This document shows, piece after piece, positions 50,711-61,402 of a stretch of DNA of 64,000 nt. Position numbers and translations under genes: made by a program. Each line of letters starts with the position of its first letter. Within the stretch, counting starts at the first letter, position 1. Where the stretch lies: assembly GCF_025352645.1 (NCBI RefSeq), contig NZ_JANXSO010000150.1, positions 1-64,000 of the forward strand, written 5' to 3'. The DNA is from Iodobacter sp. (GTDB lineage Bacteria; Pseudomonadota; Gammaproteobacteria; Burkholderiales; Chitinibacteraceae). The notes below the pieces were generated by a model. It ran no database searches, had not been told where the DNA came from, and saw only the letters and a list, made by a program, of their open reading frames with translations.

Positions 50711-51598
50711 TTATTTCAGCTCAAAAGTAGCGACATCGCCGCGAGTATAAGAAGTTAAATCCACGGCTTGATTACGATAAATAAGTTGGGTATGTGGTGC
50801 ATTACCAATTTTCAAACGGTAAGGTGGCACACCAGAAACGCTTTTAGCCACGCCGGGTTTGAGCAGTTCACTGACCAATTTAGTCCCAGCAGCGTCTTGC
50901 ACTTGTACCCAAGAATCTTTCTGCACGGTAATGTTTAGCTCGCCAGTGGTTGCTGGCGCAGGAACAATCACCGCACTTGCACCCACTTTGGCTGCTGGCT
51001 CACTTGCCAATACTGGTGTTTTTACCTCAGCGGCACTTGCCACTTGGCTAGCAACAACAGCTTGCCCAATAACGGCGCTCGCTGCAGCCACTTCGCTGGC
51101 CGTATCAACCACCACCAACTGCGGCAAAACAACAACTGGAGCAGAGGCTAAAAGCTCTGGCTGTGCGGGCTGCTGCAAATACCACATGACCCCACCCACG
51201 CCGCCCGCCAAACCAATTAGCACCACCAAGCCCAGCAACCAAGAATTCGCCTTGCCGCCGCCCATAAATGGCACAGCGGTTTCCTCGTTCACCCGAGGCA
51301 AGGCGGCCTGTTGGCGCTCTACTGGCAGACACGCTTCTAAATAAGCTTGTAAGGGAGCCCACGGCAGATCTAACAGCCTAGCGTAATTGCGCACAAAACC
51401 ACGCACAAATGTATTACCTGGCAACTCATCAAAACGCTCATTTTCAATGGCATCTATCTGACGATGTGTCAGCTTTAGCTGTCCCGCCACCTTATCGAGG
51501 CTATAACCCAGCTCAATCCGGCGTGCTTTTAATGTGGCACCCGCAGAGATAGCGGCGCTTTGCGGTGCAGAAGAAGAAGAATCAATTATCTCGGTCAT
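50711..51598 (-). CDS. rodZ: RodZ-like cytoskeletal helix-turn-helix protein (DUF4115)
   Basis: 295 residues from the ATG at 51596-51598, or two codons more from 51604. N-terminal HTH of the Xre/RodZ type at about 20-85 ([20 protein letters not shown]), a membrane helix at 119-141, an Ala/Val-rich periplasmic linker, and a C-terminal DUF4115 beta domain ([20 protein letters not shown]). RodZ links MreB to the elongation machinery. The location between pilF and ispG is the usual one. Confidence 0.9.
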   Translation of the reverse strand: MTEIIDSSSSAPQSAAISAGATLKARRIELGYSLDKVAGQLKLTHRQIDAIENERFDELPGNTFVRGFVRNYARLLDLPWAPLQAYLEACLPVERQQAALPRVNEETAVPFMGGGKANSWLLGLVVLIGLAGGVGGVMWYLQQPAQPELLASAPVVVLPQLVVVDTASEVAAASAVIGQAVVASQVASAAEVKTPVLASEPAAKVGASAVIVPAPATTGELNITVQKDSWVQVQDAAGTKLVSELLKPGVAKSVSGVPPYRLKIGNAPHTQLIYRNQAVDLTSYTRGDVATFELK

Positions 51599-51611
51599 AC
51601 ACATCCGTTAA

Positions 51612-52349
51612 TCAATCATACGAACCGCTTAAGAGGCGGGCCATTTCTTGCGAATCGGGGAATTTCTTGCGTAATTGCTCTGCTAGTTTATTTTCAGCGT
51701 CTTTATTAGCAAATTGATGTTCTAGCTGCACCCCTAACCAAAGCAATTCAGGAGTGGCTGGCGTTAATCTTTGTAATTCTAAATAGTAGCGCCTAGCCAG
51801 TACAGCATCTTTATTACGCATGCCAAATTCAACCAACTTAGCTCTGGCCGCTAAGCTATCTGGGCGAATCCGCAAAGCGCGCTCAAAATAGGTACGCGCG
51901 CCCTCTTCATCCCCACTTTTTAATGCGCATTGTCCTGCGGCTAGCAATGATTTATCTGGCGTACTATATAACGCATTTTTTTGCGTAGCCAGCAGGTATT
52001 GAATCCCTTCTTTATGCTGGCCCTTTTGGCATAAATACCAACCAAAATTATGATTAATATCTGCGTCATTTGGGGACAACTGAACTGCACGTAAAAATGA
52101 TTGTACGGCAGCGTCATCTTCACCCAATTCTGCATGAATCAGCGCCATAACATTATGCGCGGGGGCATAGGATGAATTAACCGCCAAAGCCTTGTTGACT
52201 TCTTCAATAGCAACGGCATATTGTCCGCGCTTTAAATACTCTGCCCCCAACTGCGTTCGCAACGACGCTCTATTCTCTTCCCCCTCTACAGCCAAGGCCA
52301 TTGATGAGCAAAATAAAGCTACTGTCATTGCTAACGCGCGTAATTTCAT
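51612..52349 (-). CDS. pilW: Type IV pilus biogenesis TPR protein PilF/PilW
   Basis: 245 residues with about six TPR repeats ([20 protein letters not shown], then [20 protein letters not shown]). The family assembles or stabilises the PilQ secretin. The N-terminus is a signal peptide ([20 protein letters not shown]) but I see no proper lipobox; the only Cys, at 14, follows ALF, whereas characterised PilF/PilW proteins are lipoproteins. The ATG overlaps the rlmN stop (ATGA), so the start is well fixed. Confidence 0.9.
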   Translation of the reverse strand: MKLRALAMTVALFCSSMALAVEGEENRASLRTQLGAEYLKRGQYAVAIEEVNKALAVNSSYAPAHNVMALIHAELGEDDAAVQSFLRAVQLSPNDADINHNFGWYLCQKGQHKEGIQYLLATQKNALYSTPDKSLLAAGQCALKSGDEEGARTYFERALRIRPDSLAARAKLVEFGMRNKDAVLARRYYLELQRLTPATPELLWLGVQLEHQFANKDAENKLAEQLRKKFPDSQEMARLLSGSYD

Positions 52350-53518
52350 GGATTGTCGCCACTCTGTGGATGAAAAATAATGGCTTGAGCATCACCCGCC
52401 AAGCGTTTTTCAACGCGACGAGTTTTATCCAATACCTGCCCAGCTAATTGACCACAAGCTGCATCGATATCATCACCGCGCGTTTTACGCACTGTGGCAA
52501 CGTAACCTGCGTTAATCAAAATATCACGGAAGCGTAAAATCGCTTCCCTTGTTGAGCGCTTAAAGCCCGCATTGGGGAATGGATTAAACGGAATTAAATT
52601 AAATTTACATGGCACATCACGCACCAAAGCCACTAATTCACGCGCGTTTTCTACTGAGTCATTAATACCATCGAGCATCACATATTCAAAGGTAATGAAA
52701 TCGCGCGGCGCTTTTTCTAAGTAACGCGTACACGCTGCCAATAACTGATGCAGCGGGTATTTTTTATTAATAGGCACAATATCATCACGGATTCTATCAT
52801 TAGGCGCGTGTAAGGACACGGCTAATGCCACTGGGCAATCTTCACGCAATCTGTCGATAGCGGGTACGATACCTGACGTAGACAGCGTAACACGGCGACG
52901 GGACAAGCCGTAAGCATTGTCATCTAGCATCAGTTTCATCGCCGCCACCACGTTATCGTAGTTAGCTAGCGGCTCGCCCATACCCATCATCACCACATTA
53001 GACACGATGCGGGTATCGCCATTTCGATTATCCACCAAGCCTGCATCACCCAGCCGCGAAGCATCCAGTGACATCCGGCGATTGGCCCACCATAGCTGGC
53101 CAATAATCTCTGCCGTGCTTAAATTACGGTTAAACCCTTGGCGCGCCGTAGAGCAAAAGCCACAATCCAGCGCACAGCCTACTTGGCTAGATACGCATAA
53201 GGTGCCGCGATCATCCTCAGGGATAAACACCGCCTCAACACCATTGCCTGTACCCACATCCAGCAGCCACTTGCGCGTGCCATCTTTGGCAATTTGCTCT
53301 GCCATCAAGGCAGGCGGGGTTACCGCCGCATCTAAGGCCAGCTTTTGCCGAAAAGATTTGGCGATATCGGTCATCGCATCAAAGTCCGGCTCGCCGCGCT
53401 GATGAATCCACTTCATCAGCTGCTTAGCGCGAAACGGCTTTTCGCCATATTGCGCCATCAACTCAGCCAAACCCGCCGCATCATAATCTAACAAATTAAC
53501 TGACATTACTTTACTCAC
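52346..53518 (-). CDS. rlmN: Dual-specificity 23S rRNA/tRNA adenine-C2 methyltransferase RlmN
   Basis: 390 residues. Radical-SAM enzyme methylating A2503 of 23S rRNA and A37 of some tRNAs. The cluster motif has Cys115, Cys119 and Cys122 (GCALDCGFC). The resolving Cys355 lies in AACGQLAG, and the other catalytic region [15 protein letters not shown] is present. Start at the first Met; the Met four codons later is an alternative. First gene of the run after ndk. Confidence 0.97.
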   Translation of the reverse strand: MSKVMSVNLLDYDAAGLAELMAQYGEKPFRAKQLMKWIHQRGEPDFDAMTDIAKSFRQKLALDAAVTPPALMAEQIAKDGTRKWLLDVGTGNGVEAVFIPEDDRGTLCVSSQVGCALDCGFCSTARQGFNRNLSTAEIIGQLWWANRRMSLDASRLGDAGLVDNRNGDTRIVSNVVMMGMGEPLANYDNVVAAMKLMLDDNAYGLSRRRVTLSTSGIVPAIDRLREDCPVALAVSLHAPNDRIRDDIVPINKKYPLHQLLAACTRYLEKAPRDFITFEYVMLDGINDSVENARELVALVRDVPCKFNLIPFNPFPNAGFKRSTREAILRFRDILINAGYVATVRKTRGDDIDAACGQLAGQVLDKTRRVEKRLAGDAQAIIFHPQSGDNP

Positions 53519-53747
53519 TTAAAAAACCCACCCACTCAACCACTACAGGGAAACTCGAAAAAGCTATTTTTTGCTATAAGCTCGTACTTAAAAAAACGCC
53601 ACCCTTGCTAAACCATAGGCAACCGTATTTTTTAAAGCTCGCCTTGCCTCATCAACTAAACAGGCTTTTCGAGGCCCCCTAAGCTGTGGAACTGTGCCAA
53701 GCAAACACTATGCAAATGGCACAGTACTCACAACAAACAACTAAAAC

Positions 53748-53782
53748 AGCCCCTCGGTGGCAAAACGTTCCACCAAGGGGCT
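53748..53782 (-). terminator. Rho-independent terminator of ndk
   Basis: AGCCCCTCGGTGG (53748-53760) pairs with CCACCAAGGGGCT (53770-53782) with one wobble, followed on the minus strand by TTTTAGTTGTTTG. It begins 7 bp beyond the ndk stop. Confidence 0.85.
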
Positions 53783-53789
53783 ACTTACA

Positions 53790-54215
53790 TTAGCGGCTGT
53801 AAACTTCGCTAGATGCGAAGAAGTAAGCGATTTCGATAGCTGCATTTTCAGCAGAATCAGAACCGTGTACTGCATTTGCATCGATAGAATCAGCGAAATC
53901 AGCACGGATAGTGCCCGCAGCCGCTTCTTTAGGGTTAGTTGCGCCCATCAAATCACGATTCTTCAAGATAGCGCCTTCGCCTTCTAGCGCTTGAATCATG
54001 ACTGGACCTGAGATCATAAAGTTCACAAGGTCGTTAAAGAAAGGACGTGCTGCGTGTACAGCGTAGAAGCCTTCGGCTTCAGCGCGTGATAATTGTTTCA
54101 TCTTAGCGGCTACAACCTTTAAGCCAGCTGATTCGAAACGATCGTAGATCTTACCGATAACATTTTTAGCAACTGCATCAGGCTTAACAATAGAAAGTGT
54201 ACGTTCGATAGTCAT
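53790..54215 (-). CDS. ndk: Nucleoside diphosphate kinase
   Basis: 141 residues from the ATG at 54213-54215 (TGGAGA upstream); the longer frame upstream is not homologous. The active-site His117 is in NAVHGSDS and the N-terminal [15 protein letters not shown] is standard. It equilibrates nucleoside di- and triphosphates. Own terminator, and a separate 271-bp spacer from rlmN. Confidence 0.97.
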   Translation of the reverse strand: MTIERTLSIVKPDAVAKNVIGKIYDRFESAGLKVVAAKMKQLSRAEAEGFYAVHAARPFFNDLVNFMISGPVMIQALEGEGAILKNRDLMGATNPKEAAAGTIRADFADSIDANAVHGSDSAENAAIEIAYFFASSEVYSR

Positions 54216-54392
54216 GTAATTCTCCAGAAAAGTAGTTTTATAGGTAAAACATTTGCAGCGCACAAAAAACTCGGCTAGCCTCCTTGTCAGCCACGCAAGC
54301 TGCGTAAGCCCAAAGCGGCATCGATTCATTTTTCATACGTAAATACAATCGGCGGCGAGCCTAAAACAGCGGCATTTAACCGCGCTTTAGCC

Positions 54393-54775
54393 AGCAAAAA
54401 TTGAATTAGCCGAACATTATAACAAATTCAAGCGAAATCGGCTGAGGAACTGTCTACCGCTGTGAAAGACTGCAAAAATTGAATATTCAGCAAACACTGA
54501 TCACAAATTAAAGAGAAACCAGCGGAGGAACTGTCTACCGCCGAGAAAGACTGCAAAAATTGAATATTCAGCAAGCACTGATCACAAATTAAAGAGAAAC
54601 CAGCTAAGGAACTGTCTACCTCTGTGGAAGCACTGCAAAAATTGAATACCCAGCAAGCACTGATCACAAATTAAAGAGAAATCAACTGATGATCCGCCTA
54701 CCGCTGTGAAAACACTGCAAAAACTAAAAGCTCAGCACTCCTCATATCGTCAAACCAAGTGAAACCAGCAGATGA
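54393..54775 (+). repeat. 81-bp tandem repeat array running into the start of the SPOR gene
   Basis: The landmark GAGGAACTGTCTACC recurs at 54444, 54525 and 54606 (81-bp steps), with a fourth, diverged copy 82 bp further (54687-54700). A decayed half-copy lies at 54393-54440, and the last half-copy (GTGAAACCAGC...) leads directly into the SPOR gene ATG, whose ATGAAC aligns with AGGAAC of the units. Within units the CACTGATCACAAATTAAAGA segment is nearly invariant. Frames through it are broken by stops in at least the copies I read on the plus strand. Confidence 0.88.
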
Positions 54776-55521
54776 ACGATCCACTCGACCCTATCTTGCA
54801 ACAAGAATCACAGCGCCGCCTAAAAGTGCAACTAGCATGGCGGCTGGGTATTGCCGCCACATTAATTGTGATCGCTCTATTTGGGATTAGCTGGTTAGAT
54901 CGCCAACAAAGCGAAAAACCAGCAACAACTACGCCCACCCCTATCATTGCCCCACCGACCATAGAGCCTCTTGCGCCACCGACGGCGGCAGAACAAGCCA
55001 CGGCAAGCCAAGCCAGTGAGGCCAGCAAAGCAGAAATCCCCAGCACTCCCGCACTCAGCTCTGCATCCGGCGTGATCGAAGGAGCAAGTCATCGCCCAAG
55101 CAACACACCTTCGCCCACCCCTAGCTCAAAACCAAGCCTAAAGCTAGAAGGCATCAGCCCCACTAGCAAACCACTGGCAACGCTAGCGCCTAGCCCTGCC
55201 CCCGTCGCTCAACGCACACCCACGCCAGTCGCTACAACACCCGCCCCCAATATCAGCACAGCCAGCCCTAGCAATATTGCCGCCACCGCAGTGCCATACC
55301 CTAGCAGCCAACACACACCAAATGGCTATACCGTGCAGGCAGGTGTCTTTTTACATGCAGAAAACGCAGGCAAATTACTGGCACAGCTTAAAACCGCTGG
55401 TGTACCCGCTTTTATAGAAACACGCGTACAAATCGGCCCATTTAAAGACAAAGCCTCCGCCGATGCGGCCGCAGATAAATTAAAACGCCTCGGTATTACA
55501 CCCGCTGTGCGGGGCAACTAA
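54772..55521 (+). CDS. Membrane-anchored SPOR-domain protein
   Basis: 249 residues. A cytoplasmic N-terminus (MNDPLDPILQQESQRRLKVQ), membrane helix at 25-42, a long Pro/Ser/Thr/Ala-rich linker (about 48-175), and a C-terminal SPOR domain (NGYTVQAGVFLHAENAGKLL, then RVQIGPFKDKASADAAADKL). SPOR domains bind denuded septal glycan, so a cell-division or cell-wall role like DedD/FtsN is likely. The start codon lies at the end of the tandem repeat array. It is convergent with the broken ddl gene. Confidence 0.88.
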   Translation: MNDPLDPILQQESQRRLKVQLAWRLGIAATLIVIALFGISWLDRQQSEKPATTTPTPIIAPPTIEPLAPPTAAEQATASQASEASKAEIPSTPALSSASGVIEGASHRPSNTPSPTPSSKPSLKLEGISPTSKPLATLAPSPAPVAQRTPTPVATTPAPNISTASPSNIAATAVPYPSSQHTPNGYTVQAGVFLHAENAGKLLAQLKTAGVPAFIETRVQIGPFKDKASADAAADKLKRLGITPAVRGN

Positions 55522-55598
55522 GCGGCCTTGTAGCTCGGCCACCTTGGCCGTGCGGAGGATCTCGGTTTTACGCGCGGGCAAGAGTGCCACCTAAACCT

Positions 55599-56684
<1,086 letters not shown>

Positions 56685-56813
56685 TTAGTCGAGAAACCGG
56701 CTTATCGTAAGGCGAGTGTAAGCCGCATTTTTAGCATCGCTCGCGGGTTGCACCTCCCTACACTTGGCTTAGATTTATACGATTGAGCTATAAGGCAGTC
56801 ACGGTTTGCGAAC

Positions 56814-58016
56814 TTAATCCAGCAAACCATCGGCCTTAAACATGGCCTTGATCCCCCTGATGGCCTGACGGATACGCGACTCGTTTTCGATTAGAGCAAA
56901 GCGTACATAACCATCGCCGTAGTCACCAAATCCAACGCCTGGTGAGACCGATACTTTGGCTTTTTCTAACAGCAGCTTGGCAAACTCCAGCGAGCCCATC
57001 TCGCGGTAAGCTTCAGGCAGCTCGGCCCAGATATACATCGATGCTTTGGGCTTCTCTACCATCCAGCCCACTTCGTGTAAGCCTTTGACCAGCACATCAC
57101 GGCGGCTTTGATATTGTGCGGCGATGTCTTTTACGCACTGTTGATCGCCCTCTAGCGCGGCAATCGCGGCAATTTGCAGCGGCGTAAAGGTGCCGTAATC
57201 GTGATAGCTTTTAATCCGCGCCAAAGCCGCTACCAGATCAGGGTTCCCCACCATAAAACCAATGCGCCAGCCCGCCATATTGTAGCTTTTGGATAAAGTG
57301 AAAAATTCGACGGCAATATCCTTCGCCCCCGGCACCTGCATAATCGACGGCGCTTTCCAACCATCAAATACAATATCGGCGTAAGCCAAATCGTGTACTA
57401 CAAAAATATCGTGTTTTTTAGCCAGCGCGATCACACGTTCAAAAAAATCCAGCTCTACGCATTGCGCCGTTGGGTTGGATGGAAACCCCAAAACAATCAT
57501 TTTAGGCTTAGGGTAGCTACCCTTAATGGCCCGCTCCAGCTCGGCAAAAAAATCTACGCCTGGCGTCAGCGGCACGGAGCGGATATCCGCACCGGCAATC
57601 ACCGCGCCGTAAATATGAATCGGATAACTAGGATCAGGCACCAACACCGTGTCGCCCTTATCCAGCGTTGCCAGCATCAGATGCGCCAGCCCTTCTTTAG
57701 AACCGATCGTAACAATCGCTTCTGAATCCGCATCGATTTCCACCTGATAGCGATCCAAATACCAACGGCTAATCGCCCGGCGTAAGCGCGGAATACCTTT
57801 AGAGGTTGAATAGCCATGGGTATCGGGCCGCTGCACCGCCTCCACCAGCTTGGCCACAATATGCGCAGGCGTGGCCCCGTCTGGGTTGCCCATCGACATA
57901 TCAATAATGTCCTCGCCACGGCGACGAGCCGCCATTTTTAGCTCGGCAGTAATATTAAAAACATAGGGAGGAAGGCGATCGATACGCGCAAAGCTGCGCT
58001 TGCCTGAAGCAGACAT
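56814..58016 (-). CDS. alaC: Alanine-synthesising aminotransferase AlaC-like
   Basis: 400 residues, PLP fold type I aminotransferase. The Schiff-base Lys243 is in [15 protein letters not shown], with the Asn/Pro motif [24 protein letters not shown] and the C-terminal Arg in [16 protein letters not shown]. The N-terminus [20 protein letters not shown] is typical of AlaC (YfdZ), which makes alanine from pyruvate and glutamate. It lies 187 bp upstream of the broken ddl on the same strand; both touch alanine metabolism. Confidence 0.9.
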   Translation of the reverse strand: MSASGKRSFARIDRLPPYVFNITAELKMAARRRGEDIIDMSMGNPDGATPAHIVAKLVEAVQRPDTHGYSTSKGIPRLRRAISRWYLDRYQVEIDADSEAIVTIGSKEGLAHLMLATLDKGDTVLVPDPSYPIHIYGAVIAGADIRSVPLTPGVDFFAELERAIKGSYPKPKMIVLGFPSNPTAQCVELDFFERVIALAKKHDIFVVHDLAYADIVFDGWKAPSIMQVPGAKDIAVEFFTLSKSYNMAGWRIGFMVGNPDLVAALARIKSYHDYGTFTPLQIAAIAALEGDQQCVKDIAAQYQSRRDVLVKGLHEVGWMVEKPKASMYIWAELPEAYREMGSLEFAKLLLEKAKVSVSPGVGFGDYGDGYVRFALIENESRIRQAIRGIKAMFKADGLLD

Positions 58017-58185
58017 AAAGTATTCCTTAAACGTAAGCGCCCGGAACCGTCCGAGCGACGCAGGCCAACAGCGGCTGACCTTGGGGCCATGCTAAATGAA
58101 ATTTAAAAGAAAGGCGAGTGAGGGCTTAAGGCTGATTTACAGAGTTGATTGTGCAACAGAGCTAAATTTTGAACCACAGCGCCTT

Positions 58186-58215
58186 GTAGGGTGGCTTAGG
58201 CTTATAGCCACGCGG
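58186..58215. repeat. Variant half of the GTAGGGTGG palindrome family
   Basis: GTAGGGTGGCTTAGG followed by CTTATAGCCACGCGG: the same outer sequence as the GTGGGCA elements, with a GTGGCT/AGCCAC core. No mirror partner is obvious. It sits in the 274-bp spacer between alaC and the glutamine amidotransferase gene. Confidence 0.55.
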
Positions 58216-58290
58216 CACTATTAAGCACAAAGATCACCGACCGTCACTATATGTGTTCTCTGTGGCTAAAGGTTTAGCTCGCATCCCTCC

Positions 58291-58980
58291 TCAGCATCCC
58301 GCCAACCATTGCCGCAGCATTGCCTGCCCTGCTGCGACCGCCATTTCTGCTTTCTGCTGGCTTTCTGCACGCAGTACTGGAATAGAGATGCCCTCTTCAT
58401 ATAACTCGCCGGTATGGCCGATGAGCCAAGTTTCGATTTGCCTACCGTCCACCTCAGGATGAAACTGTAAACCCAAGCCGTAGTTCCCAATGGCAAAAGC
58501 CTGATTAGGCGTTAACAAAGTACTAGCCAGATGCCGCGCACTCTGCGGTAAATCAAAGGTGTCACCATGCCAATGCAATAACGGCACGCCAGCCAAAGGC
58601 GTCAGTGCAGCCCCCTCCCCCGCATCACTAAGCTGCAGCTGGCCCCAGCCAATTTCTTTTGCCTTACCCGGATACACCTTAGCGCCCAGCGCTGCGGCCA
58701 TCAGTTGTGCACCAAGACAGATCCCCAGCGTGGATTTTTGTGCCGCAAGGCGGCTGGCAATACCGCTTATTTCCTCCAGCAAGTAAGGGTAGTCGGCCGT
58801 CTGATACACGCCCAGCGGCCCGCCTAGCACCACAATCAGCGCTGTATTCAGCCACTCATCCTGACTCAGCGCCTGCAGCCCCGCCTGCCGGTATTCGATG
58901 AAAAAGCCCTGCTCTAATAAGACATTCTCAAAGCAGCCTAGGTTTTCAAAAGCGAGATGTTGTAAGGCTATGCATTTCAT
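58291..58980 (-). CDS. Class I glutamine amidotransferase-like protein
   Basis: 229 residues. The triad is visible: Cys88 in LGICLGAQLMAAALG, His174 and Glu176 in LQFHPEVDG. It belongs to the stand-alone GATase1 group related to GuaA N-domains, often annotated as glutamine amidotransferase or gamma-glutamyl hydrolase-like; the ammonia acceptor is unknown. A MITE begins 17 bp upstream of its start codon and may have displaced its promoter. Confidence 0.88.
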   Translation of the reverse strand: MKCIALQHLAFENLGCFENVLLEQGFFIEYRQAGLQALSQDEWLNTALIVVLGGPLGVYQTADYPYLLEEISGIASRLAAQKSTLGICLGAQLMAAALGAKVYPGKAKEIGWGQLQLSDAGEGAALTPLAGVPLLHWHGDTFDLPQSARHLASTLLTPNQAFAIGNYGLGLQFHPEVDGRQIETWLIGHTGELYEEGISIPVLRAESQQKAEMAVAAGQAMLRQWLAGC

Positions 58981-58997
58981 AAAATGTCCTTTTTTCT

Positions 58998-59295
58998 AGG
59001 GTCTGTTGACGTTTCATTCACAATTGCGCTCAGCCGGAAAATGGCTAGGCACAAGGCATGCGACGAAGGCAATAACGAGTTATTTCCGAGGAGCATAACG
59101 CAGTGAATGGCCGTTTTCCGGCCCAGCCCCATTGCTGAGCGAGGAAAAAACCCTCGCACGCTAAGGGTTGGCTACATTTTTGGGGCTGCACGGTGTTAAA
59201 AGACGCTCATGGTACTCGTACCATGAGCGTCTTTTGCCTTGTTCAGCCCCAAAACTGCAGCCAACGCAGCCTCGAATGAAACGTCAACAGGCCCT
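58998..59295. mobile_element. 298-bp MITE with 22-bp terminal inverted repeats
   Basis: The left end AGGGTCTGTTGACGTTTCAT (58998 onward, 22 bp to 59019) matches the complement of the right end (59274-59295) at 21 of 22 positions; the right end reads outward as AGGGCCTGTTGACGTTTCAT. Each end is flanked by TA if the repeat is taken to start at GGG, suggesting a TA target duplication as in IS630/Tc1-type or some IS5-group elements. There is no transposase gene. The right half folds into a long hairpin (59166-59264). Confidence 0.85.
59198..59235. repeat. Near-perfect 38-bp palindrome inside the MITE
   Basis: AAAAGACGCTCATGGTAC (59198-59215) and its exact complement GTACCATGAGCGTCTTTT (59218-59235) around two bases. 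It is the tip of a longer imperfect hairpin in which GTTGGCTACATTTTTGGGGC (from 59167) pairs with GCCCCAAAACTGCAGCCAAC (to 59264). The A and T runs at its foot would let it work as a bidirectional terminator. Confidence 0.88.
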
Positions 59296-59368
59296 AATGG
59301 TTAATCCAATATTTGCACGCAACAAGCCATCATAAGTGTGTAATTCGCTGCGGCACACGCTTTAAGCT

Positions 59369-59899
59369 TTAGATTCGGCACTTTTCTACATCGCATTTTA
59401 GGGGTTCAAAATTCTCTACCACTCTATCCACCGCAATAGGCTCCGCCAGCAAGCGCCCAATGGCCACGCCAAGCTGCAAATCGTCCAGCACGCCAAAGTG
59501 TTGCATACGAATCACCCCCTGACGATCAATCAGCACAAAAGTGGGCGTACCTTGCATGGCATAAGCTTGCATTGTCAGAGGGATTGAGCCCTTATCCGCC
59601 GCCTGATCGATGCCCACCGAAAAAGGAATCCGGTATTCGTGCAAAAACGCCTGCAAGGCATCCGCGCCCATCACCGCGTGATGCTCAAAAACCGTGTGCA
59701 GCCCAATCACAAGCAACTCATCGGGGGCAAAATTACGGCTTACCGCTACGGCCTGAGGGATACCATGACTCACACAGCCAGGGCAAAGCATCTGAAATGC
59801 ATGCAGTAAAACAATGCGGCCGCGTAAGCTTGCCAGCGATTGCACTGGCTGATTAAACCATTGGGAAACCAATAGCTCTGGGGCTTGATGATGAGACAT
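59369..59899 (-). CDS. Redoxin / thioredoxin-fold protein with CPGC motif
   Basis: 176 residues, TlpA/AhpC-TSA-like. The redox motif CPGC (Cys39, Cys42) is in HAFQMLCPGCVSHGIP, with the cis-Pro segment GTPTFVLIDRQGVIRM near residue 125. No signal peptide, so cytosolic. A C-terminal CDVEKC adds two more Cys (residues 170 and 174). It lies downstream of the carboxymuconolactone-decarboxylase-like gene (47 bp), and the two may form a peroxidase-like redox pair under the MarR regulator. Confidence 0.83.
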   Translation of the reverse strand: MSHHQAPELLVSQWFNQPVQSLASLRGRIVLLHAFQMLCPGCVSHGIPQAVAVSRNFAPDELLVIGLHTVFEHHAVMGADALQAFLHEYRIPFSVGIDQAADKGSIPLTMQAYAMQGTPTFVLIDRQGVIRMQHFGVLDDLQLGVAIGRLLAEPIAVDRVVENFEPLKCDVEKCRI

Positions 59900-59946
59900 T
59901 TTACTTTCCTTTTTTTGTAGGCAGGGCGCTAGCCCTGCCGCCTTAT

Positions 59947-60492
59947 TTAAGCCACTGGGTTCAGCTTTACCTCAGGAAAATCAACCGGCACCTGAAACGC
60001 TACATTTACGTAATTGGTAAATAAATTCAGCGCCACATGCGCAAGAATTTCGACGATATGCTCGTCATCAAAACCTGCTGTGCGCAACGCCTGCACATCG
60101 CCATCGCTCAATTGCCCGCGCTCTTTCACCAGTTTTAATGCAAAACTCAATGCTGCCAAGGTTTTGCCATCAGTAGACTGCCCAGCTTGCGCGGCGGCCA
60201 TTTCAGACTTACTTAGCCCCGCATTCACCCCCAACATGGTGTGCGCGGCGAGGCAATATTCGCAACGATTGTAATCCGCCACCGCTACGGCGATTTGCTC
60301 ACCTAATTTTGCACCCAGCACTCCAGTGCCCAAGGCAGCGAAAGCAGACCACATGCTTTTCAGCGCAGCGGGTGAGTTGGCTACCGCCCTGAACATATTC
60401 GGCGTGGCACCAAAAGCGCCGTGGATTTGATCCAGCAATTGCTTACGATCGGCCGTTGTTTCGACGGCACTAACAAGATTTACGCGTGACAT
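59947..60492 (-). CDS. Carboxymuconolactone decarboxylase / AhpD-like protein
   Basis: 181 residues of the AhpD-like fold. The active-site motif is CEYCLAAHT (Cys77, Cys80, His84), with Glu65 in KLGEQIAVAV upstream, as in alkylhydroperoxidase-type members. It probably acts in peroxide or electrophile detoxification. A 17-bp palindrome matching one upstream of the marR gene lies about 190 bp before its start, so it is a likely target of that regulator. A redoxin gene follows. Confidence 0.88.
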   Translation of the reverse strand: MSRVNLVSAVETTADRKQLLDQIHGAFGATPNMFRAVANSPAALKSMWSAFAALGTGVLGAKLGEQIAVAVADYNRCEYCLAAHTMLGVNAGLSKSEMAAAQAGQSTDGKTLAALSFALKLVKERGQLSDGDVQALRTAGFDDEHIVEILAHVALNLFTNYVNVAFQVPVDFPEVKLNPVA

Positions 60493-60682
60493 ATTTGATT
60501 CTCCAAAAAATTAAACGACAGGCAGGCACTACAAAAAGAACGACTCACTGACCCAGCAACGACAGATTTCCTGACGCCACCTTGAACACACTCACCACAC
60601 AGGAGTGAATGAATGCTCTCCTTATGCGCAGGGCAGCGCTTACTCCATCAAACCCCACGTTAATTGCAAACCACGCGCATTA

Positions 60683-60699
60683 AATTAGGAATCCTAATT
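60683..60699. promoter_or_regulatory. Putative MarR operator upstream of the CMD gene
   Basis: AATTAGGAATCCTAATT, an odd-length palindrome with exact arms around a central A. The same core (AAAGGATTCCTAATT) occurs upstream of marR. MarR proteins bind such 15-20-bp palindromes. Confidence 0.65.
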
Positions 60700-60719
60700 A
60701 ATTAGCGCAAAAAAACACT

Positions 60720-61370
60720 CTAAATATCTAGCCAGTTACGATTTACCACCTGCTCATCGGCCGCGATATGTTCGGGGCAATCAAGGCGCAATAAAGCCTT
60801 GGGCAAGGCCGCATCAACCAAGCGGCAATGATGCGGTGCTGCTGGATCTGCATGCACGCCAGCAGCAAAATATTTACAGCTGACACAAGCGCGGATTTCC
60901 GGAAAACGTTCCGCCCGCTGCAACTGGCCGATTAAAGCCAGCAAAGCGCTAAACAGCTCACTTTGCGCAGACTCTGGCAAGCCCTCTACCGCAACACTTG
61001 CAAACTGCATCGCAGTCGTCAGCCTTTGTGCCAGCTCATGCCCAGCGGGTGTCAGCTTTAAGGCAACGGCCCGACCATCATCGGCTGCTTTTACTTTCTC
61101 CAGCAATCCTTTAGATGACAAAGATGCCACCGAATCACTCGCTGTGGCGGTAGTTACACCCAGTTGCTGTGCCATCCAAGACAATCGCACCCCCTCGCGG
61201 CGGCCGTGCAAAATCTCCAGTACGTCCAGCTGAGTAGGGTTTAAGCCCTCTGCCGTGGCAAATTGCCATGCACCGGTGCGCAGCACCGAGGAGATGCGGG
61301 AGATTGCACTGATAATTCTTTCACTCCTTGCCGGAGTATCACGCCAAGGGGAGGTTTGATCGTTGTCCAT
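60720..61370 (-). CDS. MarR-family transcriptional regulator with C-terminal Cys cluster
   Basis: 216 residues, longer than a standard MarR (about 140-160). The winged-helix domain spans about 20-150 (LNPTQLDVLEILHGRREGVR, then VTTATASDSVASLSSKGLL, then the wing with KAADDGRAVALKLT). The C-terminal extension carries four Cys (162, 165, 182, 198 in CVSCKYF, HHCRLVD, LDCPEH), a possible metal or Fe-S site that could sense redox state. Upstream of the CMD and redoxin genes on the same strand, with matching palindromes before both units; autoregulation is likely. Confidence 0.88.
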   Translation of the reverse strand: MDNDQTSPWRDTPARSERIISAISRISSVLRTGAWQFATAEGLNPTQLDVLEILHGRREGVRLSWMAQQLGVTTATASDSVASLSSKGLLEKVKAADDGRAVALKLTPAGHELAQRLTTAMQFASVAVEGLPESAQSELFSALLALIGQLQRAERFPEIRACVSCKYFAAGVHADPAAPHHCRLVDAALPKALLRLDCPEHIAADEQVVNRNWLDI

Positions 61371-61402
61371 ACCCCCATCATGCTACGGCCCAAAACAATT
61401 GT

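Noticed and set aside
54428..54667. Minus-strand frame encoding repeats of ~27 residues (CLLNIQFLQSF)
   Set aside because: It exists only because the 81-bp repeat length is divisible by three; it has no start signal and no homology.
54393..54775. Possible CRISPR array
   Set aside because: The whole 81-bp unit is repeated, with no unique spacers and no cas genes nearby; it is a plain tandem repeat.
58977..59159. 60-codon minus-strand frame
   Set aside because: It lies across the MITE terminal repeat and interior, and no family resemblance was seen.
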